Assembly: GCA_902778535.1 (NCBI GenBank)
Contig: CACYYG010000006.1
Coordinates: forward strand, 1 to 64,000
DNA length: 64,000 bases
Source: an uncultured Prevotellaceae bacterium
Lineage (GTDB): Bacteria > Bacteroidota > Bacteroidia > Bacteroidales > Bacteroidaceae
Direction of reading: 5' to 3'
The notes under the pieces were generated by a model that searched no databases, was not told where the DNA came from, and saw only the letters and a program-made list of their open reading frames with translations. Made by a program: the position numbers and the translations under genes. Within the stretch, counting starts at the first letter, position 1. Each line of letters opens with the position of its first letter. This document shows, one piece after another, positions 34,683 through 41,824 of this stretch.

Positions 34683-35452
34683 ACGTTGAACCATTTATGC
34701 TGCACCAGTTGCAGACGGCAGAAGAGTCTGTAGCTGAGCCAGATGTTAAACACGGTGAGAACGGCCATCACGATGTTGCCGACGGTTCGCGGCACGTCCA
34801 GACTGATGTGTAAGTGCGTATGGTCGGGCAGCACGAACTTGGCGATGAATCCCGCGATGAGCGTGATGGCAAAGATGGCGGTCATGGTGCTGACGCAGGT
34901 CCAGATGAAGGGGTGCTTGCGGAAGAGGACGCCGCCGAGCACGAAGAGCGAGAGGGAGAAGAGCTGAGCCAGCAGACTGTTGAAGAAATGGAAGGGGGTG
35001 TCCTCCGTCAGCATGCCAAGGCCGAAGACGACATAGTCGTGACCCAGCAGCAGTTGGATGCCCATGCGCAGCAGTGTGGCCACAAGGAGTGCGGCGATGA
35101 CGAGCAGGGGGATGAAGAGGAGCACGTAGACCAGACGGGCACAGAACTTCTCGGCGTTGCCAGCGGGCAGCATCAGCATGGTGGTGCGCTGCTCCTTCGT
35201 GCGGGCGTTGCCGAGGATGCCGCTGGCGTAGTAGTAGGTAAGGACGAACACCATCGCGATGCTCATCGTCATGCCAATCATCACGCTCTTCGGCCCGGGA
35301 TTCTGGAACATGTTCACGATGAGGATGTAGAGTGCTTGTATGACCAGGAATCCGACGATGAAAGCCAGGGTGTGGGTGAGCATCGTCTTCTTCTCGGTGA
35401 CGATGTTCCACTTCAAGGTCTGGAGGAAACGGTGGAAATCGAAGTTTTTCAT
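34679..35452 (-). CDS. ABC-2 type transporter membrane subunit
   Basis: 257 residues with six predicted membrane helices (HTLAFIVGFLVIQALYILIV, SIAMVFVLTYYYASGIL, LLFIPLLVIAALLVATLL, FSLSLFVLGGVLF, TAIFAITLIAGFI, GNIVMAVLTVFNIWLSY) and no catalytic motif. Its position between the ATPase and the GntR gene, with 4-bp overlaps, supports an ABC-2 permease role. Substrate unknown. Confidence 0.85.
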   Translation of the reverse strand: MKNFDFHRFLQTLKWNIVTEKKTMLTHTLAFIVGFLVIQALYILIVNMFQNPGPKSVMIGMTMSIAMVFVLTYYYASGILGNARTKEQRTTMLMLPAGNAEKFCARLVYVLLFIPLLVIAALLVATLLRMGIQLLLGHDYVVFGLGMLTEDTPFHFFNSLLAQLFSLSLFVLGGVLFRKHPFIWTCVSTMTAIFAITLIAGFIAKFVLPDHTHLHISLDVPRTVGNIVMAVLTVFNIWLSYRLFCRLQLVQHKWFNV

Positions 35453-36270
35453 TTTGTAAGTCCTTTGGTTACGGCGTTAAACAATAGTTCCAGATTCACG
35501 AGTGTCTCGGCCTCGCCTTCCTCGCGGCGTGCCATGACGATGTTGCCCTGCAGCGACGGCTCGGCGTAGATGATCGTGTCGTCGAGATTGCCGGGCTGGC
35601 GCACCTCGAAGACGTAGCGGTCGGTGATGTCGCCCACGCTGGCGTTCATCAGCATCCCGTCCTCGGCGAGGATGAGGATATGGTCGAGTAACTGCTCCAC
35701 GTCGTGCACCTGATGGGTGCTGACGATGATCAGGCGGTCGTCGGCCATATATTGTGCCACCACTTTGCGGAACTGACTCTTCGAGGGAATGTCGAGACCG
35801 TTAGTGGGCTCGTCCATCAGCAGCAGACGCGTGTTGGCGGCTAAGGCGACCGACATATAAGCCTTTTTCTTCTGACCCATCGACAGCTGTCCGAGGTCTA
35901 TCTGCTTGGGCAGCTCGAAGGCTTCCAGGCAACTGTCAAGTATCTCGCGGTTGAAGCGCGGATAGAACGGCAGGAGCAGCTGCACGTATTCGTCGAGCGA
36001 GATGGCGGGCAGTTCGAAATCTTCTGACACGAGGAACAGGTCGCTCAATACCTCGGGCTGGCGCTTGTATGTTGCAATGCTGTTGCAGCACACGGAACCC
36101 TCCTGCGGGCGCAGCAGACCGGCGATGAGGTGCAACAGCGTTGATTTGCCCGTTCCGTTCTTGCCTAAGAGACCGTAGATGCGGCCCTGGCTCAACGACA
36201 GACTGAAATTGCTGAGCACTGGTCTTCTCTGACCAGGGTAGCGATAGGAAATGTTGTTGATCTGAATCAT
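35449..36270 (-). CDS. ABC transporter ATPase (GntR-regulated operon)
   Basis: 273 residues. Walker A GLLGKNGTGKSTLLHLIAGLL, signature-like QLSMGQKKKAYMSVAL (the consensus LSGGQ is replaced by LSMGQ, as in YtrB-like proteins), and Walker B LLLMDEPTNGLDIPS. A C-terminal extension of about 60 residues follows. First gene of the ATPase-permease-GntR operon. Confidence 0.93.
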   Translation of the reverse strand: MIQINNISYRYPGQRRPVLSNFSLSLSQGRIYGLLGKNGTGKSTLLHLIAGLLRPQEGSVCCNSIATYKRQPEVLSDLFLVSEDFELPAISLDEYVQLLLPFYPRFNREILDSCLEAFELPKQIDLGQLSMGQKKKAYMSVALAANTRLLLMDEPTNGLDIPSKSQFRKVVAQYMADDRLIIVSTHQVHDVEQLLDHILILAEDGMLMNASVGDITDRYVFEVRQPGNLDDTIIYAEPSLQGNIVMARREEGEAETLVNLELLFNAVTKGLTK

Positions 36271-36296
36271 AATGCTATATATAAATAATGTATATC

Positions 36297-36320
36297 AGTA
36301 TTCTATTGTAATAGTACACT
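36297..36320. promoter_or_regulatory. Candidate GntR operator
   Basis: 24-bp imperfect palindrome AGTATTCTATT-GT-AATAGTACACT (two mismatches between arms), 1 bp downstream of the operon -7 box, so it would cover the transcription start. Confidence 0.5.
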
Positions 36321-36321
36321 G

Positions 36322-36329
36322 CAAAAGTA
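36322..36329 (-). promoter_or_regulatory. -7 box (TACTTTTG) of the GntR/ABC-2 operon
   Basis: Exact TAnnTTTG on the minus strand, 51 bp before the ATPase ATG. Confidence 0.65.
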
Positions 36330-36413
36330 GACTTTTTCCGCGCGCCAGCCAAATAATTTGCCGGGAAAATGTTTTTTCTTAACGATTTTTAAGGCAACAC
36401 GGAATAAAATGCG

Positions 36414-36421
36414 TACCTTTG
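36414..36421 (+). promoter_or_regulatory. -7 box (TACCTTTG) of greA
   Basis: Exact TAnnTTTG 25 bp before the ATG at 36447. Confidence 0.7.
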
Positions 36422-36446
36422 CAGCCGAAAGCATAAACAGAGCGTG

Positions 36447-36911
36447 ATGGAATATATGTCACAGGAAGGCTACGACAAACTGGTAGCCGAACTTCATCAG
36501 TTGGAAAGTGTGGAACTGCCAAGGGTAAGGGATGCCATAGCGGAAGCCCGTGCGCAGGGCGATCTCAGTGAAAACTTTGAGTACCATGCCGCCAAGCGCG
36601 AGCAGGGGCGGTTGCTTAGCAGAATCCGGTTCATGCAGAGAGTGCTGGAGTTTGCGAGGGTCATCGACACCAAAAGACTGGGTTCTGACACGGTGGGACT
36701 GCTGACCAAGGTAGAGTTGACCAACCTGAACAACAATGTACGGATGACCTACACGATTGTCAGTCCGCATGAGGCCAATATGCAGGAGAAGAAAATCTCC
36801 ATCAAGTCACCGATAGCCCAGGCGCTGACGGGCAAGAGAGCCGGCGATGTGGTGGAAGTGCATGTTCCTGCCGGTGTGCAGAAATTCAGGATAGAAAGCA
36901 TCTCGTTATAA
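36447..36911 (+). CDS. greA: Transcription elongation factor GreA
   Basis: 154 residues. An N-terminal coiled coil with the tip acidic residues (ARAQGDLSENFEYHAAKREQG, carrying the conserved D-x-x-E-N-x-E-Y) is followed by the FKBP-like C-terminal domain (SIKSPIAQALTGKRAGDVVEVHVPAG). It rescues backtracked RNA polymerase by stimulating transcript cleavage. The ATG at 36447 gives the usual MxYMSxEGY start; a GTG one codon upstream is less likely. Confidence 0.94.
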   Translation: MEYMSQEGYDKLVAELHQLESVELPRVRDAIAEARAQGDLSENFEYHAAKREQGRLLSRIRFMQRVLEFARVIDTKRLGSDTVGLLTKVELTNLNNNVRMTYTIVSPHEANMQEKKISIKSPIAQALTGKRAGDVVEVHVPAGVQKFRIESISL

Positions 36912-36918
36912 GTGATTT

Positions 36919-37150
36919 CGAGGGTACGGAGGTACGGAGGTACGGGGGTACGGGGGTACGAGAATAGACCTCACGCTGAAAGCAGGCGTGCAAGCTATTC
37001 TCGTACCCCCGTACCTCCGCACCCCCGAAGCTATTCTCGTACCTCCGTACCTCCGTACCCCCGTACCCCCGAAGCTATTCTCGTACCTCCGTACCCCCGT
37101 ACCCCCGTACCCCCGAAGCTATCCTCGTCCCCCCGCCCCCCCGTACCCTC
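36919..37150. repeat. GTACCYCC repeat array, locus 2, with inverted left arm
   Basis: The right part is made of GTACCTCC/GTACCCCC 8-mers in groups of two to four, separated by a 12-bp spacer GAAGCTATTCTC that recurs three times with small changes. The left part (36919-36966) is the same motif inverted, so the block can fold on itself. The tail (from about 37125) has degenerated into C-runs. No gene fits; proline-rich frames here are artefacts of the repeat. Confidence 0.92.
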
Positions 37151-37177
37151 GCTTATCATTAAACAGGTGATCGTTTT

Positions 37178-37249
37178 ATTTCGTACACACCGTGTGTACT
37201 AAAAATACACACGGCGTGTACTTTTAGTACACACGGTGTGTACGAAACG
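37178..37249. repeat. Three clustered GTACACAC palindromes
   Basis: GTACACACCGTGTGTAC, TACACACGGCGTGTAC and GTACACACGGTGTGTAC follow each other within about 65 bp. The outer two are reverse complements and extend as arms of one large inverted repeat (TTTCGTACACAC... / ...GTGTGTACGAAA). They lie between the convergent greA and DUF4294 genes. Confidence 0.85.
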
Positions 37250-37328
37250 CGTACGAGACGTTGATGAAAAGGTAGGGTTCTGAGGAATCGGCCAGCCGCT
37301 GGCTGGCGTTATTGCGAACAATCCTTTT

Positions 37329-37928
37329 TTATAGCTGACCGGCCTCGACCATCAGCACGACGCGTTCTGTGAGCTTGTCGACGCCCTCGGGACGATAGCC
37401 TTTCTTCAGCGATGCACCGAACATCCAGGCGATGCCTTGCCAGAAACCGGCACGCAAAGGTCCTAAAAACGCCTGGATAGCCTCGTAGGCCGTAGAGTTA
37501 CACTCGCGGTCTACGAGTTTGATGAGCAGTTTGCCCTGTGAAAACGTCAGGTTCTTCATCTTCGGCTTGTATTCAGCCACGATGCTGCTCTCCACCCGCT
37601 TCAGATGCGCTTCACGTTCATTCTCGGGCAGCGTCTCCAGGAATTCCGCCGTCTCTATCAGCATCTGGCGCACCTCCTTGGCTATGGGCAGCACCTTCTT
37701 CACATTGCGCACCAGTCGGGTGTAGGCCTTCTGCTGACGCTTGCTCTTGAACGTCGGCTCAGGGTAGACGTAGACGTTCTGCATCTCCATGTACTGGATG
37801 GTGTCGCCGTCGACCAGCGTCTTGCCCACCTTCACCATCGGCACAAACTCAGGACTGCTTACATCCTGAGCCGTGACAGACACCAACGCCAACACTGCAG
37901 ATATGAAAAAAGTGAAGAATCGCTTCAT
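37329..37928 (-). CDS. DUF4294 domain protein
   Basis: 199 residues from the ATG at 37928. A signal peptide (MKRFFTFFISAVLALVSVTAQ) is followed by the DUF4294 pattern: GDTIQYMEMQNVYVYPEP, a helical region (YTRLVRNVKKVLPIAKEVRQML) and KLIKLVDRECNSTAYE. The family is widespread in Bacteroidota with no known function. The ATG follows the -7 box by only 6 bp, so the mRNA is probably leaderless. Confidence 0.88.
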   Translation of the reverse strand: MKRFFTFFISAVLALVSVTAQDVSSPEFVPMVKVGKTLVDGDTIQYMEMQNVYVYPEPTFKSKRQQKAYTRLVRNVKKVLPIAKEVRQMLIETAEFLETLPENEREAHLKRVESSIVAEYKPKMKNLTFSQGKLLIKLVDRECNSTAYEAIQAFLGPLRAGFWQGIAWMFGASLKKGYRPEGVDKLTERVVLMVEAGQL

Positions 37929-37934
37929 TGGCGA

Positions 37935-37942
37935 CAAAGGTA
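37935..37942 (-). promoter_or_regulatory. -7 box (TACCTTTG) of the DUF4294 gene
   Basis: Exact TAnnTTTG, 6 bp from the ATG at 37928. Confidence 0.65.
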
Positions 37943-37986
37943 CATACTTTTTTGTTTTTTTCTTGTGTAGTTTGGATTAAAAATTG

Positions 37987-37994
37987 TAATTTTG
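37987..37994 (+). promoter_or_regulatory. -7 box (TAATTTTG) of the thioredoxin/Omp28 cluster
   Basis: Exact TAnnTTTG 33 bp before the ATG at 38028; divergent from the DUF4294 promoter. Confidence 0.6.
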
Positions 37995-38027
37995 TCCCCG
38001 ATTTCAACATATTTATATTTTAAGGCA

Positions 38028-38510
38028 ATGAAAAGACTGTTTTTCGTGGCATTATTGATAAGTTTTGTCAGTTCTGCCTTCGCCCAGCTGCCCAGTGTGT
38101 CGCTGAAAGACATTAACGGCAAAAGTGTGAACACCGCCGAACTGAACAACGACGGCAAGCCCTTCATCATCGACTTCTTCGCCACGTGGTGCAAGCCCTG
38201 CAACCGTGAGCTCGACGCCATCGCCGAGGTCTACGACGAGTGGCGCGAGGAGACGGGCGTGAAGATTTTCGCCATCAGTATCGACGTGGCCCAGAACGTG
38301 AACAAGGTGAAGCCGCTCGTCGACAGCCATGGCTGGGAGTATGACGTGCTGCTCGACCCCAACAGCGACTTCAAGCGTGCGTTGGGTATCCAGATGATTC
38401 CCTACGTGCTCATCGTCGACGGCAAGGGCAACATTGTCTACAAGCATAACGGCTACACCGACGGTGCCGAGCTGGAACTCATCGAGAAGGTACGCGAACT
38501 CGTCAAATAA
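38028..38510 (+). CDS. Secreted TlpA/thioredoxin-like protein
   Basis: 160 residues from the ATG at 38028. A signal peptide (ending SSAFAQ) is followed by a thioredoxin fold with the redox motif in FFATWCKPCNREL (C-x-x-C) and the cis-Pro in IQMIPYVLIV. It should act as a periplasmic thiol:disulfide reductase. The stop overlaps the next ATG (TAATG), so it is coupled to the DUF6029 gene. First of five co-directional genes. Confidence 0.93.
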   Translation: MKRLFFVALLISFVSSAFAQLPSVSLKDINGKSVNTAELNNDGKPFIIDFFATWCKPCNRELDAIAEVYDEWREETGVKIFAISIDVAQNVNKVKPLVDSHGWEYDVLLDPNSDFKRALGIQMIPYVLIVDGKGNIVYKHNGYTDGAELELIEKVRELVK

Positions 38511-40240
38511 TGAAGAGACTCCTTTTTGCTTCAGCTTGTCTGTTGGCTTTGAGTGCCGCCGCACAGGACAACAAAATCACTGTGAGCGGCAGCGTGCAGA
38601 GCGACGTGCTGGTGCCGCAGAACGACGAGAAGACGGGCGCAGAGAAAACCGGCGACGTGCTGACCAACACTTACGCCGAGGTGCATCTGCAGCACCGCGA
38701 CTTCGAGGCCGGCACACGCATGGAATACATGGAACACCCGCTGCCTGGCTTCGAGAACGACTTCAAGGGCTGGGGCGTGCCGCATTTCTACGTCAAGGGC
38801 CGCCTCGGCCATCAGGACGACGGCAGCAGCGTGGCTGAGCTCACCCTCGGCACCTTCTACGAGCAGTTTGGCTCAGGCTTCATCCTCCGCACCTACGAGG
38901 AGCGCGCCCTCGGCATCGACAACTCGCTCTTGGGCGGACACCTCGTGCTGAAGCCCGCCAAGGGGCTCACGCTCAAGGCGTTGTCTGGGCGTCAGCGCCA
39001 TTATTGGGAATGGAATAAAGGTCTCGTCAGCGGTGCCGATGCCGAGCTGAGCATCGACCAGTGGCTGCCCTCCATGCAGGAAAACAATGTCCGCCTGACA
39101 TTAGGCGCTTCGTGGGTGAACAAATACGAGAAAGAGGACTACATCGAGACACCGCCTGTCAGAAGGCCTACCGACACGGGCTACAGCTACACCACCTACA
39201 GCGTGGCACAGCCCAAGTTTGTCAATGCGTGGGACGTGCGGGCCAACCTGAACGTGGGCAACCTGTCGCTGCTGGCTGAGTATGCGCAGAAAGGCGACGA
39301 CCCCTCGCAGGCCAACGGCTATATCTACGGCAAGGGCAGCGCCGCCATGCTGTCAGCATCCTACTCGAAGAGAGGGATCAGTATGCTGCTGCAGGCCAAG
39401 CGCTCGGAGAACATGTCGTTCAAGAGCAAGCGCAACGTCCTCGGCATCTCCAGCGCCATCAACCATCTGCCCGCCTTCACGCAGGATCATACCTACGCTT
39501 TAGCCGCCCTCTATCCCTACGCCACGCAGCTGGCCGACGGCGAGTGGGCCTATCAGGCCGAAATGGGCTACAACTTCAAGCGCAAGACCGCGCTGGGCGG
39601 CAGATACGGCATGAACGTCAAGGTGAGCTACAGCTACGTCAGGGCTATCGACCGTACAGCGCTCACCCCTCAGTCCACACCGCTCACCTCCTCCCTCACC
39701 AAGTCCAACATGGCCTTCGCCGGTACTGAGGGCTACACTTCGAAGTTCTTCAAGTGGGGCGACCAGACCTATTACCAGGACTTGAACATCCAGCTTTCGC
39801 GCAAGCTGTCGAGTGCGTTCAAACTCAATTTGATGTACATGAACCAGCGCTACAACAAAACCGTGGTTGAGGGCGAGGGCGGCATGATTCACAGCAATAT
39901 CTTCGTAGCCGACGGCAAATACCAGTTCTCGAATAATGTCACCTTGCGCGTCGAGGCACAGTACCTCACTACCAAGCAGGACGAAGGCGACTGGCTCTTC
40001 GGACTGGCTGAGCTCTCACTGGCGCGCCACTGGATGATTACCGTCAGCGACCAGTGGAACAACGGCCTCACCGACATCCACTACTATCAGGGCCTCGTCA
40101 CCTACAACCGGGGTGCCCACCGCCTGCAGGCAGGCTATGTGCGTACGCAGGCCGGCTACAACTGCTCGGGCGGTGTCTGCCGCTGGATTCCCGCTCAGAA
40201 GGGCTTCATGCTTTCTTATACTTACAATTTCCAACAATGA
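38510..40240 (+). CDS. DUF6029 outer-membrane beta-barrel protein
   Basis: 576 residues. A signal peptide (ending LSAAAQ) is followed by alternating amphipathic strands throughout (TYAEVHLQHRDFEAGTRMEYM, SVAELTLGTFYEQFGSGFILR) and a terminal strand ending in aromatics (GFMLSYTYNFQQ), the pattern of an outer-membrane barrel. A Cys pair is near the end (YNCSGGVCRW). I recognise it as DUF6029-like; function unknown. Coupled at both ends (TAATG and ATGA overlaps). Confidence 0.82.
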   Translation: MKRLLFASACLLALSAAAQDNKITVSGSVQSDVLVPQNDEKTGAEKTGDVLTNTYAEVHLQHRDFEAGTRMEYMEHPLPGFENDFKGWGVPHFYVKGRLGHQDDGSSVAELTLGTFYEQFGSGFILRTYEERALGIDNSLLGGHLVLKPAKGLTLKALSGRQRHYWEWNKGLVSGADAELSIDQWLPSMQENNVRLTLGASWVNKYEKEDYIETPPVRRPTDTGYSYTTYSVAQPKFVNAWDVRANLNVGNLSLLAEYAQKGDDPSQANGYIYGKGSAAMLSASYSKRGISMLLQAKRSENMSFKSKRNVLGISSAINHLPAFTQDHTYALAALYPYATQLADGEWAYQAEMGYNFKRKTALGGRYGMNVKVSYSYVRAIDRTALTPQSTPLTSSLTKSNMAFAGTEGYTSKFFKWGDQTYYQDLNIQLSRKLSSAFKLNLMYMNQRYNKTVVEGEGGMIHSNIFVADGKYQFSNNVTLRVEAQYLTTKQDEGDWLFGLAELSLARHWMITVSDQWNNGLTDIHYYQGLVTYNRGAHRLQAGYVRTQAGYNCSGGVCRWIPAQKGFMLSYTYNFQQ

Positions 40241-41136
40241 AAACCGTTAGAAAGAACCAGAAAGAATTGTTGCCAGCAATCAGGAAAAAGTATTTTTTCT
40301 CATTGCTGGGACTCGTCATTTCTCATTGCTGCTTATTTCTTTCTTGTTCCGACATCGATGAGGCCGACCGCCTTACGCCTGTCAACACCATCAGCCGCGA
40401 CACCATTCCTGAGCCGGAGCCGCAGGACACCATCGATTACTTCGCACCTTATCAGCGCTGCATCCTTATCGAGGACTTCACCGGGCAGGACTGCGTGAAC
40501 TGTCCCAACGCCACCGACCTCATTGCCTCGTTGCAGGAAATGTACGGACACGACCGCATCGTGGCCGTGGGCATCCACTCCGGACCGCTCGGCGTGAAGC
40601 CGGAGAAGAACGCCGAAGGCCTGGCCACCGACATGGGCGACACTTATTATAACTACTGGAAGATTGAGATGCAGCCCTACGGCGTCATCGACCGCAGCGA
40701 CGGTCCGCTCGCCACCGACCTCTGGACAGCGAAGACCAACTGGGACTTGGCCGCAGAGCAATGGCCCGCCACACAGTGCAACATCTTCGTCGATACCACA
40801 AAACCCAACACCATCCACGTCACGCTGGCCGGCATGAAGGGCTCCGTCGACGGCAAGCTGCAACTGTGGCTCACCGAGGACAACATCCAGGCCTTCCAGA
40901 AGATGCCCGACGGCACCACCAACAAAACCTATGTGCACCATCACGTGCTGCGCAACGCTGTCAACGGCACGTGGGGCGACGACTGTAGCGTGGCGCAGGG
41001 CCAGCTGTGGGAACGCGACTACACCTACACCCTGAACGATGCCTGGAAGCCTGAGAACATCAGCATCGTGGCCTTCGTCTACAACGACGCCGGCGTGGTG
41101 CAGGCAACCAAGGTTAAACTGAATACAAACAAATAA
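40237..41136 (+). CDS. Omp28-related lipoprotein
   Basis: 299 residues from the ATG at 40237, overlapping the previous stop (ATGA). A long basic N-region precedes a lipoprotein-type signal (CCLFLSCSDIDE). It has the Omp28 N-terminal pattern with a thioredoxin-like CxxC (LIEDFTGQDCVNCPNATDLI), then GIHSGPLGVKP. The second half is beta-rich. Likely exported and membrane-anchored; partners with the redox genes around it by context. Confidence 0.85.
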   Translation: MKTVRKNQKELLPAIRKKYFFSLLGLVISHCCLFLSCSDIDEADRLTPVNTISRDTIPEPEPQDTIDYFAPYQRCILIEDFTGQDCVNCPNATDLIASLQEMYGHDRIVAVGIHSGPLGVKPEKNAEGLATDMGDTYYNYWKIEMQPYGVIDRSDGPLATDLWTAKTNWDLAAEQWPATQCNIFVDTTKPNTIHVTLAGMKGSVDGKLQLWLTEDNIQAFQKMPDGTTNKTYVHHHVLRNAVNGTWGDDCSVAQGQLWERDYTYTLNDAWKPENISIVAFVYNDAGVVQATKVKLNTNK

Positions 41137-41142
41137 ACCGAC

Positions 41143-41799
41143 ATGAAGAAAATCTTTACACTGCTTGCTGCGCTCTTTGTCATCAGCGCAGCCTGGGCGC
41201 AAGAAACAGACAACACCTTCCAGTTTACTGACTTAGAGGGCAATCCCGTGGCCGACGGCACGGTCATCGTCGTTAACACGCCCAACGAGGAGGGCCAGAT
41301 GGTCGTGCCCCTGAAAGTGAGAAACATCTCAGGCGAGAAGGCCGCCGTTTCGCTCTTCGAAAACATCGACGACATGCCCAACGGCAGTTGGCAGACCTGC
41401 GCCTTCGGCAACTGCATGGCGCTCAAAGCTACGGGTTACTCGCCTAGAAGTGTGCAACCTGCAGACTATTATCAGGACATACAGACGGAGTGGATGCCTG
41501 AGACGGGAAAGTACGGCACATGGACTGCCACGCTACAGATTCACGTGTTTAATATTGTGCCCAAGATGCAGTTCGGCCAGATAGTGGAGACGGTGGGCGA
41601 CAACATCATCGGTTACGGGCCCAAGGTGACCGTTCAGTTCGTCTATGAAGACCCCTCGTCTGTCAACGCCGTCAAAGCACACAACACCGGCAGCGCCTGC
41701 CACTTCAACCTGCGCGGACAGCAGGTCAGCAGTGCTCGCAAGGGACTTTACATCGTGCGCAAGGCTGACGGCAGCATCATGAAATACTTCAAAAGATAA
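41143..41799 (+). CDS. Secreted hypothetical protein with C-terminal sorting-like tail
   Basis: 218 residues. A signal peptide (MKKIFTLLAALFVISAAWAQ) is followed by a beta-sandwich-like domain (about 25-165) with two Cys in CAFGNCMALK, and a C-terminal tail FNLRGQQVSSARKGLYIVRK typical of Prevotella/Bacteroidota secreted proteins. No family is assigned. Six bp after the Omp28-like gene. Confidence 0.78.
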   Translation: MKKIFTLLAALFVISAAWAQETDNTFQFTDLEGNPVADGTVIVVNTPNEEGQMVVPLKVRNISGEKAAVSLFENIDDMPNGSWQTCAFGNCMALKATGYSPRSVQPADYYQDIQTEWMPETGKYGTWTATLQIHVFNIVPKMQFGQIVETVGDNIIGYGPKVTVQFVYEDPSSVNAVKAHNTGSACHFNLRGQQVSSARKGLYIVRKADGSIMKYFKR

Positions 41800-41824
41800 A
41801 TAACACCTTTAAAAAGAAAAGAAA

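Noticed and set aside
36912-37202. Proline/tyrosine-rich small proteins
   Set aside because: They are translations of the GTACCYCC repeat in several frames and no codon bias supports them.
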